DNA from: Streptomyces bikiniensis
GTDB lineage: Bacteria > Actinomycetota > Actinomycetes > Streptomycetales > Streptomycetaceae
Length of the DNA: 64,000 nt
Assembly (NCBI GenBank): GCA_000716465.1
Contig: JNWL01000002.1
Location: forward strand, 310,001-374,000
Direction: 5' to 3'
Position numbers and translations under genes: made by a program. Positions 16,919-26,808 of the stretch are shown in pieces (position 1 is the stretch's first letter; each line of letters opens with the position of its first letter). The notes under the pieces are model-generated. The model saw only the letters and a list, made by a program, of their open reading frames with translations, had not been told where the DNA came from and did not search any database.

Positions 16919-17275
16919 TCAGCCGACGGAGACCTTCTCGGCGCCGATCCGCCGCATCCGCTCGGTGCCCCACTCTCCCAGCGAGGTCAGGGCGGCGTTG
17001 AGCGAGACACCGTGCTCCGTCAGGGAGTACTCCACCTTCGGCGGCACCTCGGGGTACACCTCGCGGCGCACGAGCCCGTCCTCCTCCATCTCCCGCAGGT
17101 GCTGGACCAGCATCTTCTCGCTGACGCCCGGCAGACCGCGCCGCAGCTCGGCGAACCGGCGGATCCCGTGGTCGTGCAGCTCCCAGAGGATCAGCGGCTT
17201 CCACTTCCCGGAGACCACGTCCATCGCCGCGTCGATCCCGCAGAAGTAGGGACCGCGCCGTGCCGATGCCGCCAT
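16919..17275 (-). CDS. HxlR-family winged-helix transcriptional regulator
   Basis: DNA-binding regulator of 118 residues, the usual HxlR length. It shows the family pattern DVVSGKWKPLILWEL, FAELRRGLPGVSEKML (recognition region) and the wing VEYSLTEHG. HxlR proteins act as dimers and often sense reactive electrophiles or redox state; Cys12 (YFCGID) sits at the N-terminal position used by many redox-sensing members. It is divergent from an imine-reductase-like gene across a 125-bp gap containing a good inverted repeat, so it most likely controls that gene and itself. Confidence 0.92.
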   Translation of the reverse strand: MAASARRGPYFCGIDAAMDVVSGKWKPLILWELHDHGIRRFAELRRGLPGVSEKMLVQHLREMEEDGLVRREVYPEVPPKVEYSLTEHGVSLNAALTSLGEWGTERMRRIGAEKVSVG

Positions 17276-17292
17276 CAGCCCTCCCTCGAACC

Positions 17293-17314
17293 GTACTTAC
17301 CCGAGGGTGAGTAC
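17293..17314. promoter_or_regulatory. candidate HxlR operator
   Basis: GTACTTACCC and GGGTGAGTAC form a 22-bp inverted repeat with one mismatch and a GA centre, with TACT...AGTA half-sites typical of this regulator family. The perfect palindrome ACTAATTAGT (17318-17327) lies 3 bp away. Both sit in the divergent promoter region. Confidence 0.6.
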
Positions 17315-17400
17315 CCCACTAATTAGTCCGTACTGGTCAACCCTACCGGCGACGAAGAGGATCGAGGACGAACGCGGAAGCACGAGAGGAAACCCCGAAA

Positions 17401-18324
17401 ATGACGCCCGAAGGCAACGACAACAGCAACAGCACCGACACCGACGGCATCCGGGTGAGCGTGCTCGGACTGGGAGCGATGGGCGGCGCGCTCGCGACCG
17501 CCCTGGTGAAGGCCGGACACGAGACGACGGTCTGGAACCGGTCGCCGGAGAAGGCGGAGGGGCTCGTCGCCCTCGGCGCGCGGGCCGCCGCCACGGCCGG
17601 CGACGCGGTCCGGTCCGGAGACCTGGTGGTCGTCTGCCTCTTCGACCACGCGTCGGTCCACGAGGTGCTCGACCCGCTCGCCGGCGACCTGGCCGGGCGG
17701 ACCCTGGTCAACGTGACCACGACCTCCCCCGAGCAGTCGCGCGAGCTGGCGGCCTGGGCCGGACGGGCCGGGATCACGTACCTGGACGGCGGCATCATGG
17801 CCGTACCGCAGATGATCGGCGGGCCCGGCTCCTCGGTCCTCTACAGCGGATCGGCCGACGCCTTCCGCCGGTACGAGCCGCTGCTCGACCTGTGGGGGAC
17901 CAGCGCCTACTTCGGCGAGGACGCCGGCCTCGCGTCCCTGTACGACCTCGCCCTGCTCGCGGGCATGTACGTCATGTTCGCCGGGTTCGTGCAGGGCGCC
18001 GCCATGGTCGCGCCGGCCGGGGTCACGGCGAGCGATTTCGCCTCCAGGGCCGCGCCCTGGCTGACCGCGATGACCGGGGCCTTCCAGGAGTACGCGGCGG
18101 TCATCGACGGCGGCGACTACACCGTGGAGGGGCAGCAGAGCCTGGAGTTCTCCGACCTCGGCGACATCCTGGCCGCCGCCTCCGCGCAGGGCGTCGGCAC
18201 CGGGCCGATCGCCATGGTGCAGGACCTGATCCGGCGACAGATCGAGGCGGGCCACGGGACGGAGGGCTTCGCCCGCATCTACGAGAGCATCAGGCGACCG
18301 GCCCAGGGGGCGCCTTCGAACTGA
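17401..18324 (+). CDS. imine-reductase-like NAD(P)-dependent oxidoreductase
   Basis: Beta-hydroxyacid-dehydrogenase/imine-reductase-type enzyme of 307 residues. The N-terminal Rossmann domain has VSVLGLGAMGGALATAL, followed by WNRSPEKAEGL, where Asn-Arg-Ser favours NADPH. The interdomain region reads LDGGIMAVPQMIG, and the C-terminal helical domain supplies the dimer and active site. The GAVPQ-like sequence and length fit streptomycete imine reductases, which reduce cyclic imines; the natural substrate cannot be read from sequence. ATG 17401 follows a GAGGAAA ribosome-binding site. It is divergent from, and probably regulated by, the HxlR protein. Confidence 0.85.
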   Translation: MTPEGNDNSNSTDTDGIRVSVLGLGAMGGALATALVKAGHETTVWNRSPEKAEGLVALGARAAATAGDAVRSGDLVVVCLFDHASVHEVLDPLAGDLAGRTLVNVTTTSPEQSRELAAWAGRAGITYLDGGIMAVPQMIGGPGSSVLYSGSADAFRRYEPLLDLWGTSAYFGEDAGLASLYDLALLAGMYVMFAGFVQGAAMVAPAGVTASDFASRAAPWLTAMTGAFQEYAAVIDGGDYTVEGQQSLEFSDLGDILAAASAQGVGTGPIAMVQDLIRRQIEAGHGTEGFARIYESIRRPAQGAPSN

Positions 18325-18383
18325 GTTCCTGTCGGACCGACGGCCGGGGCCAGGTGCGGGCTCCGAACGACCTCGGGGCCGGG

Positions 18384-18941
18384 TCAGTGCGAACCGACCG
18401 CCGCGTCCGCCCCGCGCCCCGCACAGTGCGGGCAGCGCTCGCGGCCGTCCCACGCGGACCAGCCGAAGTCGGCCGGGGTGAGGGCGGGGCCTTCCAACTC
18501 GTCGCGGACGGCCTCGCGGTAGGCCCAGACGGCTTCCAGATAGGGGTGATAGACGTCGTGGAAGGCCGGGTCCGAGATTCCGGCGCCCCCGGCGACCGCC
18601 CTCCGCAGGGCGCGGAGGTGTTCGAACATGGTCTGGCCCGCCCCCGCGATCCCGGCACTGCCGTCGAGGAAGAGGCGCTCGCGCACCTCGTAGACCCGCG
18701 CGTCCGTCAGCGCCGAACGGCTCGCCTCCTCCAGGCCGTCCCCACCGCCGTTCTGGGCGAGCCGCCGCAGCTCGGTGTGGGCCGCGCCCGCCGCCGCGAT
18801 GAACTCCGTGTAGACCTCCCGGCGACGTTCCCGAAGCCCCCGTCGCTGCTCCTGTCCGGTGCGCAGGCGGTCGGCGAGCACCGTGCCCGCTATCGCGATC
18901 AGACCGCCGCCCAGCGTGGCGACCAGCGTTCCCCACTCCAT
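18384..18941 (-). CDS. membrane-anchored hypothetical protein
   Basis: Protein of 185 residues, family not recognised. An N-terminal hydrophobic segment (GTLVATLGGGLIAIAGTVLA, about residues 4-23) should anchor it in the membrane. A charged helical stretch (RTGQEQRRGLRERRREVYTEF) and a further helical cytoplasmic region follow, and there is a CPHC pair near the C-terminus. ATG 18941 has a GGGGGAC sequence upstream. It is convergent with the imine-reductase-like gene. Architecture resembles small streptomycete membrane proteins of unknown function. Confidence 0.7.
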   Translation of the reverse strand: MEWGTLVATLGGGLIAIAGTVLADRLRTGQEQRRGLRERRREVYTEFIAAAGAAHTELRRLAQNGGGDGLEEASRSALTDARVYEVRERLFLDGSAGIAGAGQTMFEHLRALRRAVAGGAGISDPAFHDVYHPYLEAVWAYREAVRDELEGPALTPADFGWSAWDGRERCPHCAGRGADAAVGSH

Positions 18942-19029
18942 GACCGTGTCCCCCGTAGGTGTTCCGGAAGCGCGCTCCCGTGCCGTCCCGTTCCGCAGAT
19001 CATGCCCGACGGCCGAGGACGAAGCCCGC

Positions 19030-19815
19030 TCAGTGGACGGAGAGACCGCCGTCCACGAAGAGCGAGTGCCCGGTGACGTACGCGGAGGCCGCGCTCGCCA
19101 GGAAGACGGCCGCGCCCGCGAAGTCCTCCGCGAGCCCGTTGCGGCCGACCATCGTGCGGGCGGCCAGCGCGGCGACCTTCTCCGGGTCGGAGGCCAGCCG
19201 CTCGTTGAGCGGGGTCAGGACGACCCCGGGCACGAGCGTGTTGGCCGTGACCCCGTACGCGGACCACGCCTCCGCCTGCGAACGGGCCAGCGACTCAAGG
19301 CCGCCCTTGGACACCCCGTACGCCCCGCTCTGCACGAACGCGCGGTGCGCCTGCTGCGAGGTCACGTGGATGATCCGCCCGAAGCCGCGCTCGGCCATCC
19401 CCGGGCCGAACCGCTGGCCGAGCAGGAAGGGCGCCTCCAGGTTCACGGTCATCGTCGTGTCCCAGACGTCCTCGCCCAGCTCGCCCAGCGGCGGCCGCAG
19501 GTTGACGCCGGCCGAGTTCACCAGGATGTCCGGCTCCCCGAACACGGCCGCCGCCTCCTCGGCCCCGGACCTGATCCCCTCCCGGGTGCTCAGGTCCGCG
19601 CTCACCCAGGCCGCCCGGCAGCCGTCGGCCGTCAGCTCGTCCGCGGTCGCGACGAGGTCGGCCTCCTTGCGCGCGAGCACGACCACCTTCGCCCCGGCCC
19701 GCGCCAGGGCCCCGGCGATGGCCCGGCCGATACCGGAACTGCCTCCCGTGACGAGGGCGGTGCGCCCGTCGAGGGAGAAGAGGCCGGAGAGGTAGTCGGC
19801 CGGGGTCGTGCTCAT
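19030..19815 (-). CDS. short-chain dehydrogenase/reductase
   Basis: Classical SDR of 261 residues. It has the cofactor motif TGGSSGIGRA near residue 23, NSAGVN (NAG equivalent), the catalytic Ser in HVTSQQAH with Tyr and Lys in YGVSKGG, and a C-terminal FVDGG. The best resemblance is to gluconate 5-dehydrogenase/3-oxoacyl reductase-like SDRs, but the substrate is unknown. Its ATG is 11 bp after the stop of the DUF397 gene, with GAAGGG upstream, so it may be the last gene of the XRE-DUF397 transcript. Confidence 0.9.
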   Translation of the reverse strand: MSTTPADYLSGLFSLDGRTALVTGGSSGIGRAIAGALARAGAKVVVLARKEADLVATADELTADGCRAAWVSADLSTREGIRSGAEEAAAVFGEPDILVNSAGVNLRPPLGELGEDVWDTTMTVNLEAPFLLGQRFGPGMAERGFGRIIHVTSQQAHRAFVQSGAYGVSKGGLESLARSQAEAWSAYGVTANTLVPGVVLTPLNERLASDPEKVAALAARTMVGRNGLAEDFAGAAVFLASAASAYVTGHSLFVDGGLSVH

Positions 19816-19826
19816 GGTGGCGCCCT

Positions 19827-20066
19827 TCAGCTCAGCCGGGTCAGGAACGCGGTCCAGGCGGCGGGGGAGAGCGCGAGCTGCGGACCGGTGACGTTCTTGG
19901 AGTCACGGACGTGGACGGTGGAGGGGCAGGAGGCGACCTCCACGCAGTCGCCGTCACCGCTGCTGCTGTAGCTCGACTTGTGCCAGGCGAGGGCGACTTC
20001 CACGCAGTCGCCGCTGCCGCTGCTGCTGTAGCTGCTCTTGAACCAGGCAAGGTCTGTGGTGCTCAT
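19827..20066 (-). CDS. DUF397 protein with internally duplicated motif
   Basis: Small protein of 79 residues of the streptomycete DUF397 family, whose members pair with XRE regulators of the WhiJ type. It contains WFKSSYSSSGSGDCVEVA followed 20 residues later by WHKSSYSSSGDGDCVEVA, then the usual VRDSKN and FLTRL ending. The normal family member has one such motif; here a 60-bp tandem duplication has doubled it. ATG 20066 overlaps the XRE stop (ATGA), showing translational coupling. Confidence 0.92.
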   Translation of the reverse strand: MSTTDLAWFKSSYSSSGSGDCVEVALAWHKSSYSSSGDGDCVEVASCPSTVHVRDSKNVTGPQLALSPAAWTAFLTRLS

Positions 20067-20920
20067 AGTGCTCCTCGGATCTCCCGCAGCAGGCTCACGG
20101 ACTCCTCGAAGGACAGAGCCTGTGACCGCATCCTGGCATACCGCTTGTGCAGGATGCTGACCTCTTTGCGGTCGGCGATGAGCTGGGCGATGCGCTGTCC
20201 TTCGCAGTACGCGTACCACCTGTTCTCAGGAGTTTCCAGGAGTTGCATGGGTCCACCGAGTCCCGCGTGATGTTCCTGTGCCTGCGGCATGATCTGGAAC
20301 TCGACATTGCGCCGCTCGCAGAGGTCGAGGATGTGGTCGATCTGCTCGCGCATGACCTCCGCCCCGCCCGTCCTACGGCGCAGGACGTGCTCCTCCACGA
20401 TGAAGCTGTACGTCGTGTCCGGGCGGTCCGTCAGTAACTTCTTCCGCTCGATCCGGGCCGCCATCTGCGCCTTGATCTGGTCCTCGCCAAGCGCCGGGAT
20501 CTGTTCGTTGAACAGGATGTTCGCGTACGCCGGTGTCTGGAGCAGCCCAGGCACCAGCCGGTTCTCGTACGTGTACAGGGACACCGCGTCCGCCTCCAGC
20601 TTGGCCCACGGTCGGAACCAGCTCGCGAGGCCCGGCTTGCGGCTCAGGTGCTTCGCCGCGCCCTTGATCGCCCCGAACGCATCGAGCACCACCTCCGCCT
20701 GGTCCACGAAGCCGGGAGGCGGGAATCGGCGTCCCTGTTCGATGGAGGCGATCGTCGGCAGCGAGTACCCCACCGTCGGTGCGAAGGCCTCCTGGGTGAG
20801 ACCAGCCCGTTTGCGGAAGGCCTTGACCACTTCCCCGAACGTCCTCAAGCTGTCCGACGTCTCGGGTTCGCCCCGTCCTTGGACTCCACCCGCCGCGTCT
20901 CCCGGAACCCCGTCCGTCAC
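20063..20920 (-). CDS. XRE-family (WhiJ-like) helix-turn-helix regulator
   Basis: Regulator of about 285 residues. The N-terminal HTH (FGEVVKAFRKRAGLTQEAFA...SLPTIASIEQGRR) is followed by the DUF5753-type C-terminal domain (LYTYENRLVPGLLQT, RQ/ERKKLLTDRP, LETPENRWYAYCEGQ). This is the form that partners DUF397 proteins in streptomycete developmental and antibiotic control. GTG 20920 is preferred because GGGAGGTGG precedes it; an ATG at 20965 is an alternative but has no ribosome-binding site. Coupled to DUF397 downstream and divergent from a small ATPase gene, giving the classic three-gene whiJ-like locus. Confidence 0.92.
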   Translation of the reverse strand: MTDGVPGDAAGGVQGRGEPETSDSLRTFGEVVKAFRKRAGLTQEAFAPTVGYSLPTIASIEQGRRFPPPGFVDQAEVVLDAFGAIKGAAKHLSRKPGLASWFRPWAKLEADAVSLYTYENRLVPGLLQTPAYANILFNEQIPALGEDQIKAQMAARIERKKLLTDRPDTTYSFIVEEHVLRRRTGGAEVMREQIDHILDLCERRNVEFQIMPQAQEHHAGLGGPMQLLETPENRWYAYCEGQRIAQLIADRKEVSILHKRYARMRSQALSFEESVSLLREIRGAL

Positions 20921-21000
20921 CCCGGCCACCTCCCGCACCCGTGCACTCGTCTGGAACAGGTCCATCGTCACGGATGGTGACCGATACGGTCCAGAGTGTG

Positions 21001-21029
21001 AACCCGTACGCTGTCGCAGCGTACGGGTT
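21001..21029. promoter_or_regulatory. 13-bp perfect inverted repeat in divergent promoter region
   Basis: AACCCGTACGCTG and its exact complement flank a TCG spacer, 80 bp upstream of the XRE start and 42 bp upstream of the ATPase start. It could be the XRE operator or a transcript hairpin. Confidence 0.6.
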
Positions 21030-21498
21030 TCTGAGCTGGCAACCCGCCCCGCACGACGCCACATTGGCCCCATGACCTCCCCCGTGACCCGCGAAGTGCC
21101 CGTCACCGTACGTGTGTTCGCGCAGCGTTTCAGCTCGACCCCGCGCGGCGCCCGTCTCGCCCGCCGCCTCGCCGTGCTCCAGCTGGACCGCTGGGGCGTC
21201 CCGTACGACTCCGAGACCTCCGAGACCGCCGCCCTGCTCGTCGCGGAACTCGCCGCGAACGCCGTCACCCACGGCCGGGTGCCCGGGCGCGACTGCGAGC
21301 TGACGCTCTCGTACGCACCCGGGCGGGTGCTCCGGATCGACGTCTCCGACACCCGGGGCGAGCGGCGGCCCGTCCCCGCCGAGCAGGGGTCGCTGGACGA
21401 GGGCGGGCGCGGTCTACTGCTCGTCGAGGCGCTGGCCTCGCGGTGGGCCGTGCTCGACCGCGTACCGGTCGGTAAGACCGTACGGGCCGAGCTCGACC

Positions 21499-23505
<2,007 letters not shown>

Positions 23506-23885
23506 GGTCTCGTGCCTTTCGCTGCTGCGGTGGTGGAACGGGCAGCGCGATTCCCGGACGGCGGACGCCTACGGGTTGCGGGAGGCGTACGGGGTCGTCA
23601 CGGGCGGCGATGGCGGGCGCGCAGCCGCCACCGCTCGGCCGAGGAGGCGAGGATCACGTCGTACCGGGCACGGGAGGAGGACACGGCGACGGCGGCGTGG
23701 CTGCGCACGGTCTTCTCCCCTCGGACGGATGCACGAACGTCTGTCGGCGTCACCGAGCGGTGCCGCCGGGAGGTGAGTGTAGGGAGCCGGACGGGCCGTG
23801 CGACAACGGTTTTACGCGGGCCGGGACCGCGGTGCCGGGAGGCCGTTCCCGTCGCCCGGCCCCCTGCCCCGCCGCCCCGTCTCGC
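23506..23885 (-). other. 380-bp gap upstream of the EF-G-like gene
   Basis: No gene is evident. On the minus strand this would be the promoter and leader of the EF-G-like gene. A possible stem pairs GGCGGC (23603-23608) with GCCGCC (23624-23629). I saw no convincing leader peptide or known riboswitch. Confidence 0.4.
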
Positions 23886-25265
23886 TCACCAGCGTTCGTA
23901 CACGACGAACGGCCGGCCCGGTCCCTTGGTGTCGTAGCGGGAGACGATCAGCAGGCCGTCGCGGTCGAAGAAGCCGCCCAGCCAGCCGTCCTCCCGGTCG
24001 ACGTCGACGGAGAAGGTGCGGTCGTCCAGCTCCTCGCCGGTGGCGCCGTCCAGGACGTACAGCTGTTCGGTGAAGCTGCCCCGGTCCTGCTGCAGGACGG
24101 TGACCTTGCCGTCGTGGACGGTGAGCGCCACGGCCTTGCCCCGACCGGGGTTCGCCTGCCAGACGAGGCGGCCGGTCGCGAGGTCGACGGCGACGGCCCG
24201 GGAGCTGGTGGAGGAACTGCCGAACTCGGCGACCGCGTAGAGGCGTTCGCCGTCGACGGCCACCTTGGAGGGCTTGTCGGCGACGATCTTCCCGTGCTCG
24301 CCGGAGCTCTCGATCCGGGACGTGCGCCGACCGTCCGCGCCGAAGACGAAGAAGGTGCCGGTGCCGGACCCGACGTCGTACGGGGGACGCACGGACACCA
24401 CCAGCGGGTCGACGGACACGAGCGCCGTCCGACCCTGGGAGGGGGCGACCGGGCGGCGCGCGTCCAGCGGCTCGTTGTGGAGCAGCGCGCCGGTCGCCGG
24501 GTCGAGGACGGCGGCCGTCAGCTCCGTCCGGTCCTCCTTCCCGCAGTGGAGGACCGCGACGACCCTGCGCTCCGAGGCCCCGACGTCGGACGGCCGGCAG
24601 TCCTCCGGAACGGTGGCCGTCCAGCGGCGTCCGCCGGTTCGCAGATCGACGGCGCGGATCGCCCTCCGGCCGTCGGCGACCACCTCGCCCTCCCCGTCCG
24701 TCCACGTGTCGAGGACGACGGCGAGTCCGCCGCCCGCGGCCACCGCGCCGTTCACGGGGCTGCCGGCGGTGGCCTTGGCGGAGGCCTTGCGGGATCCGCT
24801 CCACAGCTCCTTCCCGGTCCTCAGGTCGAGCGCGGTGACGTCGGCGCAGCCTTCGCCCTGGGTGCCGGTGACGTTCTCCCCGTGCACCAGGAGCAGCACC
24901 GAGTCGGCGGGGTCGGACGTGGAGCAGATCTCGGACCGGCCCGGCGGCACGTACTCCCAGTGCTGCTTCCCGGTCCGCGCGCCGTAACCGGTGACCGCGT
25001 CGAAGCGGCTGCGCACCAGGACGTCGCCGACCACCCAGCTGCCGTTGCCGTGCTCGGCAGCCGCCGAGTCGGCCGGCGCCTCCCAGACGGTGTCCATCGA
25101 GTCGCCGGGCATGTTCCCGGTGATCATCAGGACGCCGGAGACGAGGCCGCCGACCAGCGCGAGCACGGCCATGATCACGACCGCCAGGCAGCCGGTCCGC
25201 CGGCCCCGGCCGGGCCGGACGCCCGGCCCCGCCGCGTTCTCCGCCCGTACGTCCGTCGTTTCCAT
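23886..25265 (-). CDS. membrane-anchored PQQ-like beta-propeller protein
   Basis: Protein of 459 residues with one transmembrane helix near residues 27-50 (LAVVIMAVLALVGGLVSGVLMI) and a large extracytoplasmic domain. That domain is built of PQQ/WD-type beta-propeller blades: repeated ALDLRTGKELWSG, VDLRTGGRRWTA, VDLATGRLVWQA and VLDGATGEELDD patterns. No PQQ-dependent dehydrogenase catalytic residues are recognised, so a structural, binding or sensing role is likelier than catalysis. Two cysteines (ICSTS, GEGCADV) may pair. It is monocistronic, with a MITE upstream. Confidence 0.82.
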   Translation of the reverse strand: METTDVRAENAAGPGVRPGRGRRTGCLAVVIMAVLALVGGLVSGVLMITGNMPGDSMDTVWEAPADSAAAEHGNGSWVVGDVLVRSRFDAVTGYGARTGKQHWEYVPPGRSEICSTSDPADSVLLLVHGENVTGTQGEGCADVTALDLRTGKELWSGSRKASAKATAGSPVNGAVAAGGGLAVVLDTWTDGEGEVVADGRRAIRAVDLRTGGRRWTATVPEDCRPSDVGASERRVVAVLHCGKEDRTELTAAVLDPATGALLHNEPLDARRPVAPSQGRTALVSVDPLVVSVRPPYDVGSGTGTFFVFGADGRRTSRIESSGEHGKIVADKPSKVAVDGERLYAVAEFGSSSTSSRAVAVDLATGRLVWQANPGRGKAVALTVHDGKVTVLQQDRGSFTEQLYVLDGATGEELDDRTFSVDVDREDGWLGGFFDRDGLLIVSRYDTKGPGRPFVVYERW

Positions 25266-25449
25266 CCCCGGCCCCCTCGTCTTCCCCGGTCGCCCGGGCC
25301 CCTGTGAAGCCCCCCGGCTCCGACGGCGGTCAGGGTAGACGATCGACGCGTTCCGGTGGTCGGGGTGACGAGCGGAGCCGTCGGGACGACGCCGACCGTG
25401 CTCCGGCCGATCCGGCCTTCGGCGTCGGCCCGGTCACCCCGGACGCCCC

Positions 25450-25620
25450 CCTAGGGCCTGTCCGGCGGATCATGGCCGGGGCCGCGACGCCTGGCACGGC
25501 ACCTCGCCGCGTTGCCGAAACATCCCGATAGCTCCGCTATCGAGATGCTCCGGCGCCTTGCGAGGCACCGCACCAGACGCCGCGGCCCACCCGACCCTGA
25601 TCCGCCGGACAGGCCCTAGG
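25450..25620. mobile_element. 171-bp miniature inverted-repeat element (MITE)
   Basis: Perfect 23-bp terminal inverted repeats (25450-25472 and 25598-25620), each beginning CCTAGGGCCTGTCCGGCGGA on its own strand, bound an element that is imperfectly palindromic throughout, with a central CGATAGC-TCC-GCTATCG hairpin (25526-25542). It encodes nothing. Elements with GGCCTGTCCGGCGGATCA ends are scattered through streptomycete intergenic regions and resemble transposon ends that could be mobilised in trans. No flanking target duplication is obvious. Confidence 0.85.
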
Positions 25621-26050
25621 CGGGGCTCGGTACGGAGCCGGACGCGTCCGCCGGCTGGAGGAGGTCCCAGCGGTTGCCGTACAGGTCCTCGAAGACGGCG
25701 ACCGAGCCGTACGGCTCGTGGCGCGGCTCCTCCAGGAACGTCACGCCCGCCGCCGTCATGCGGGCGTGGTCGCGGGCGAAGTCCTCGGTGTGGAGGAAGA
25801 AGCCGACCCGGCCGCCGGTCTGGTTGCCGATCGCGGCCTCCTCGGCCCCGTTCTTGGCGCGGGCGAGGAGCAGGCCCGCGTTCCCCAGACCGCCGACCCC
25901 GGCGGCACCGCGCGGCCGCACGACGACCCAGCGGGTGCCGTCGCCCCGGTCGGTGTCCTCGACGAGGTCGAACCCGAGGGCGTCGGTGTAGAAGGCGATG
26001 GCCTCGTCGTAGTCGCGGACGACGAGGGTCACGAGTGCGATGGACGGCAT
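25616..26050 (-). CDS. VOC-family (glyoxalase/bleomycin-resistance) protein
   Basis: VOC-fold protein of 144 residues with two beta-alpha-beta-beta-beta halves: IALVTLVVRDYDEAIAFYTDALGFDL at the start (split by the usual LVV-DYD-FY pattern) and GVTFLEEPRHEPYGSVAVFEDLYGN in the second half, including the metal-ligand-type glutamate. Small VOC proteins are dioxygenases, isomerases or drug-binding proteins; which one is not shown. The stop codon (25616-25618) lies inside the terminal repeat of the adjacent MITE, so insertion may have altered the last residues. It is divergent from the P-loop kinase gene. Confidence 0.88.
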   Translation of the reverse strand: MPSIALVTLVVRDYDEAIAFYTDALGFDLVEDTDRGDGTRWVVVRPRGAAGVGGLGNAGLLLARAKNGAEEAAIGNQTGGRVGFFLHTEDFARDHARMTAAGVTFLEEPRHEPYGSVAVFEDLYGNRWDLLQPADASGSVPSPA

Positions 26051-26060
26051 GGAGCCAAAA

Positions 26061-26088
26061 GTAATACGTATGGGTCTACCCGCGTCAA
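26061..26088 (-). promoter_or_regulatory. candidate promoter of the VOC gene
   Basis: On the minus strand TTGACG (26083-26088) and TATTAC (26061-26066) are separated by 16 bp, close to a vegetative promoter. The -10 ends 10 bp before the ATG, implying a leaderless or very short-leader mRNA. Confidence 0.45.
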
Positions 26089-26108
26089 TCGCCACGCCCG
26101 CTGCGACC

Positions 26109-26756
26109 ATGTCCGACATGGACACGCAACAATTCGAGCGCCTCGCGGCCCGCGCGCGGGCCCTGGCGGAGCCCGGGCCCCGAGGGGCGCGACGCCGGAT
26201 CCTGGGGATCGCCGGGCCGCCCGGCGCCGGGAAGTCCACGCTCGCCGCCCGGCTCGTCGACCGCCTCGGCGGGCTCGCCGTCCTCGTCCCGATGGACGGC
26301 TTCCACCTCGCGCGGGCCGAGCTGGCACGCCTCGGCCGGGCGGACAGGAAGGGCGCCCCCGACACCTTCGACGCCGCCGGGTACGCCGCGCTCCTCGCCC
26401 GGCTGCGCGCCCCCGAGCCCGGCACCACCGTCTACGCCCCCTCCTTCGAGCGCTCCCTGGAGGAGCCGGTCGCCGGGGCGGTCCCCGTCGGCCCCGACGT
26501 CCCGCTCGTCGTCACCGAGGGCAACTACCTCCTGCACGACGAGGGCGCCTGGGCCGGGGTCCTGCCCCTCCTCGACGAGGCCTGGTACCTCGACCTGGAC
26601 ACCCGGCTCCGCGTCCCCCGCCTGATCGACCGCCACATCCGCTTCGGCAAGGACCGCGCCCGCGCCGAACACTGGGTCCACACCTCCGACGAGGCCAACG
26701 CCCGCCTGGTCGCCCGGGGCCGGGAACGCGCCCACCTCGTCGTACCGGCGGGTTAG
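26109..26756 (+). CDS. P-loop nucleoside/nucleotide kinase (uridine kinase-like)
   Basis: Kinase of about 215 residues of the uridine kinase/pantothenate kinase/YggC-like group. The Walker A motif is GIAGPPGAGKST (residues ~38-49), followed by the substrate-loop sequence PMDGFHLARAELARLGR and the lid region RLIDRHIRFGKDRARAEHWV. Family members phosphorylate nucleosides, pantothenate or sugars; the substrate here is not identifiable. Start 26109 is chosen to give the family-like N-terminus; an ATG at 26118 is equally possible. Confidence 0.88.
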   Translation: MSDMDTQQFERLAARARALAEPGPRGARRRILGIAGPPGAGKSTLAARLVDRLGGLAVLVPMDGFHLARAELARLGRADRKGAPDTFDAAGYAALLARLRAPEPGTTVYAPSFERSLEEPVAGAVPVGPDVPLVVTEGNYLLHDEGAWAGVLPLLDEAWYLDLDTRLRVPRLIDRHIRFGKDRARAEHWVHTSDEANARLVARGRERAHLVVPAG

Positions 26757-26808
26757 TCCGTCCGTCCCCGGGGCCTCCGAGGTCTTCGAGGCCTTCGACG
26801 CCGCGGCG

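Noticed and set aside
25616..26050. Bleomycin resistance determinant
   Set aside because: Generic VOC fold without a specific resistance signature or drug-cluster context.
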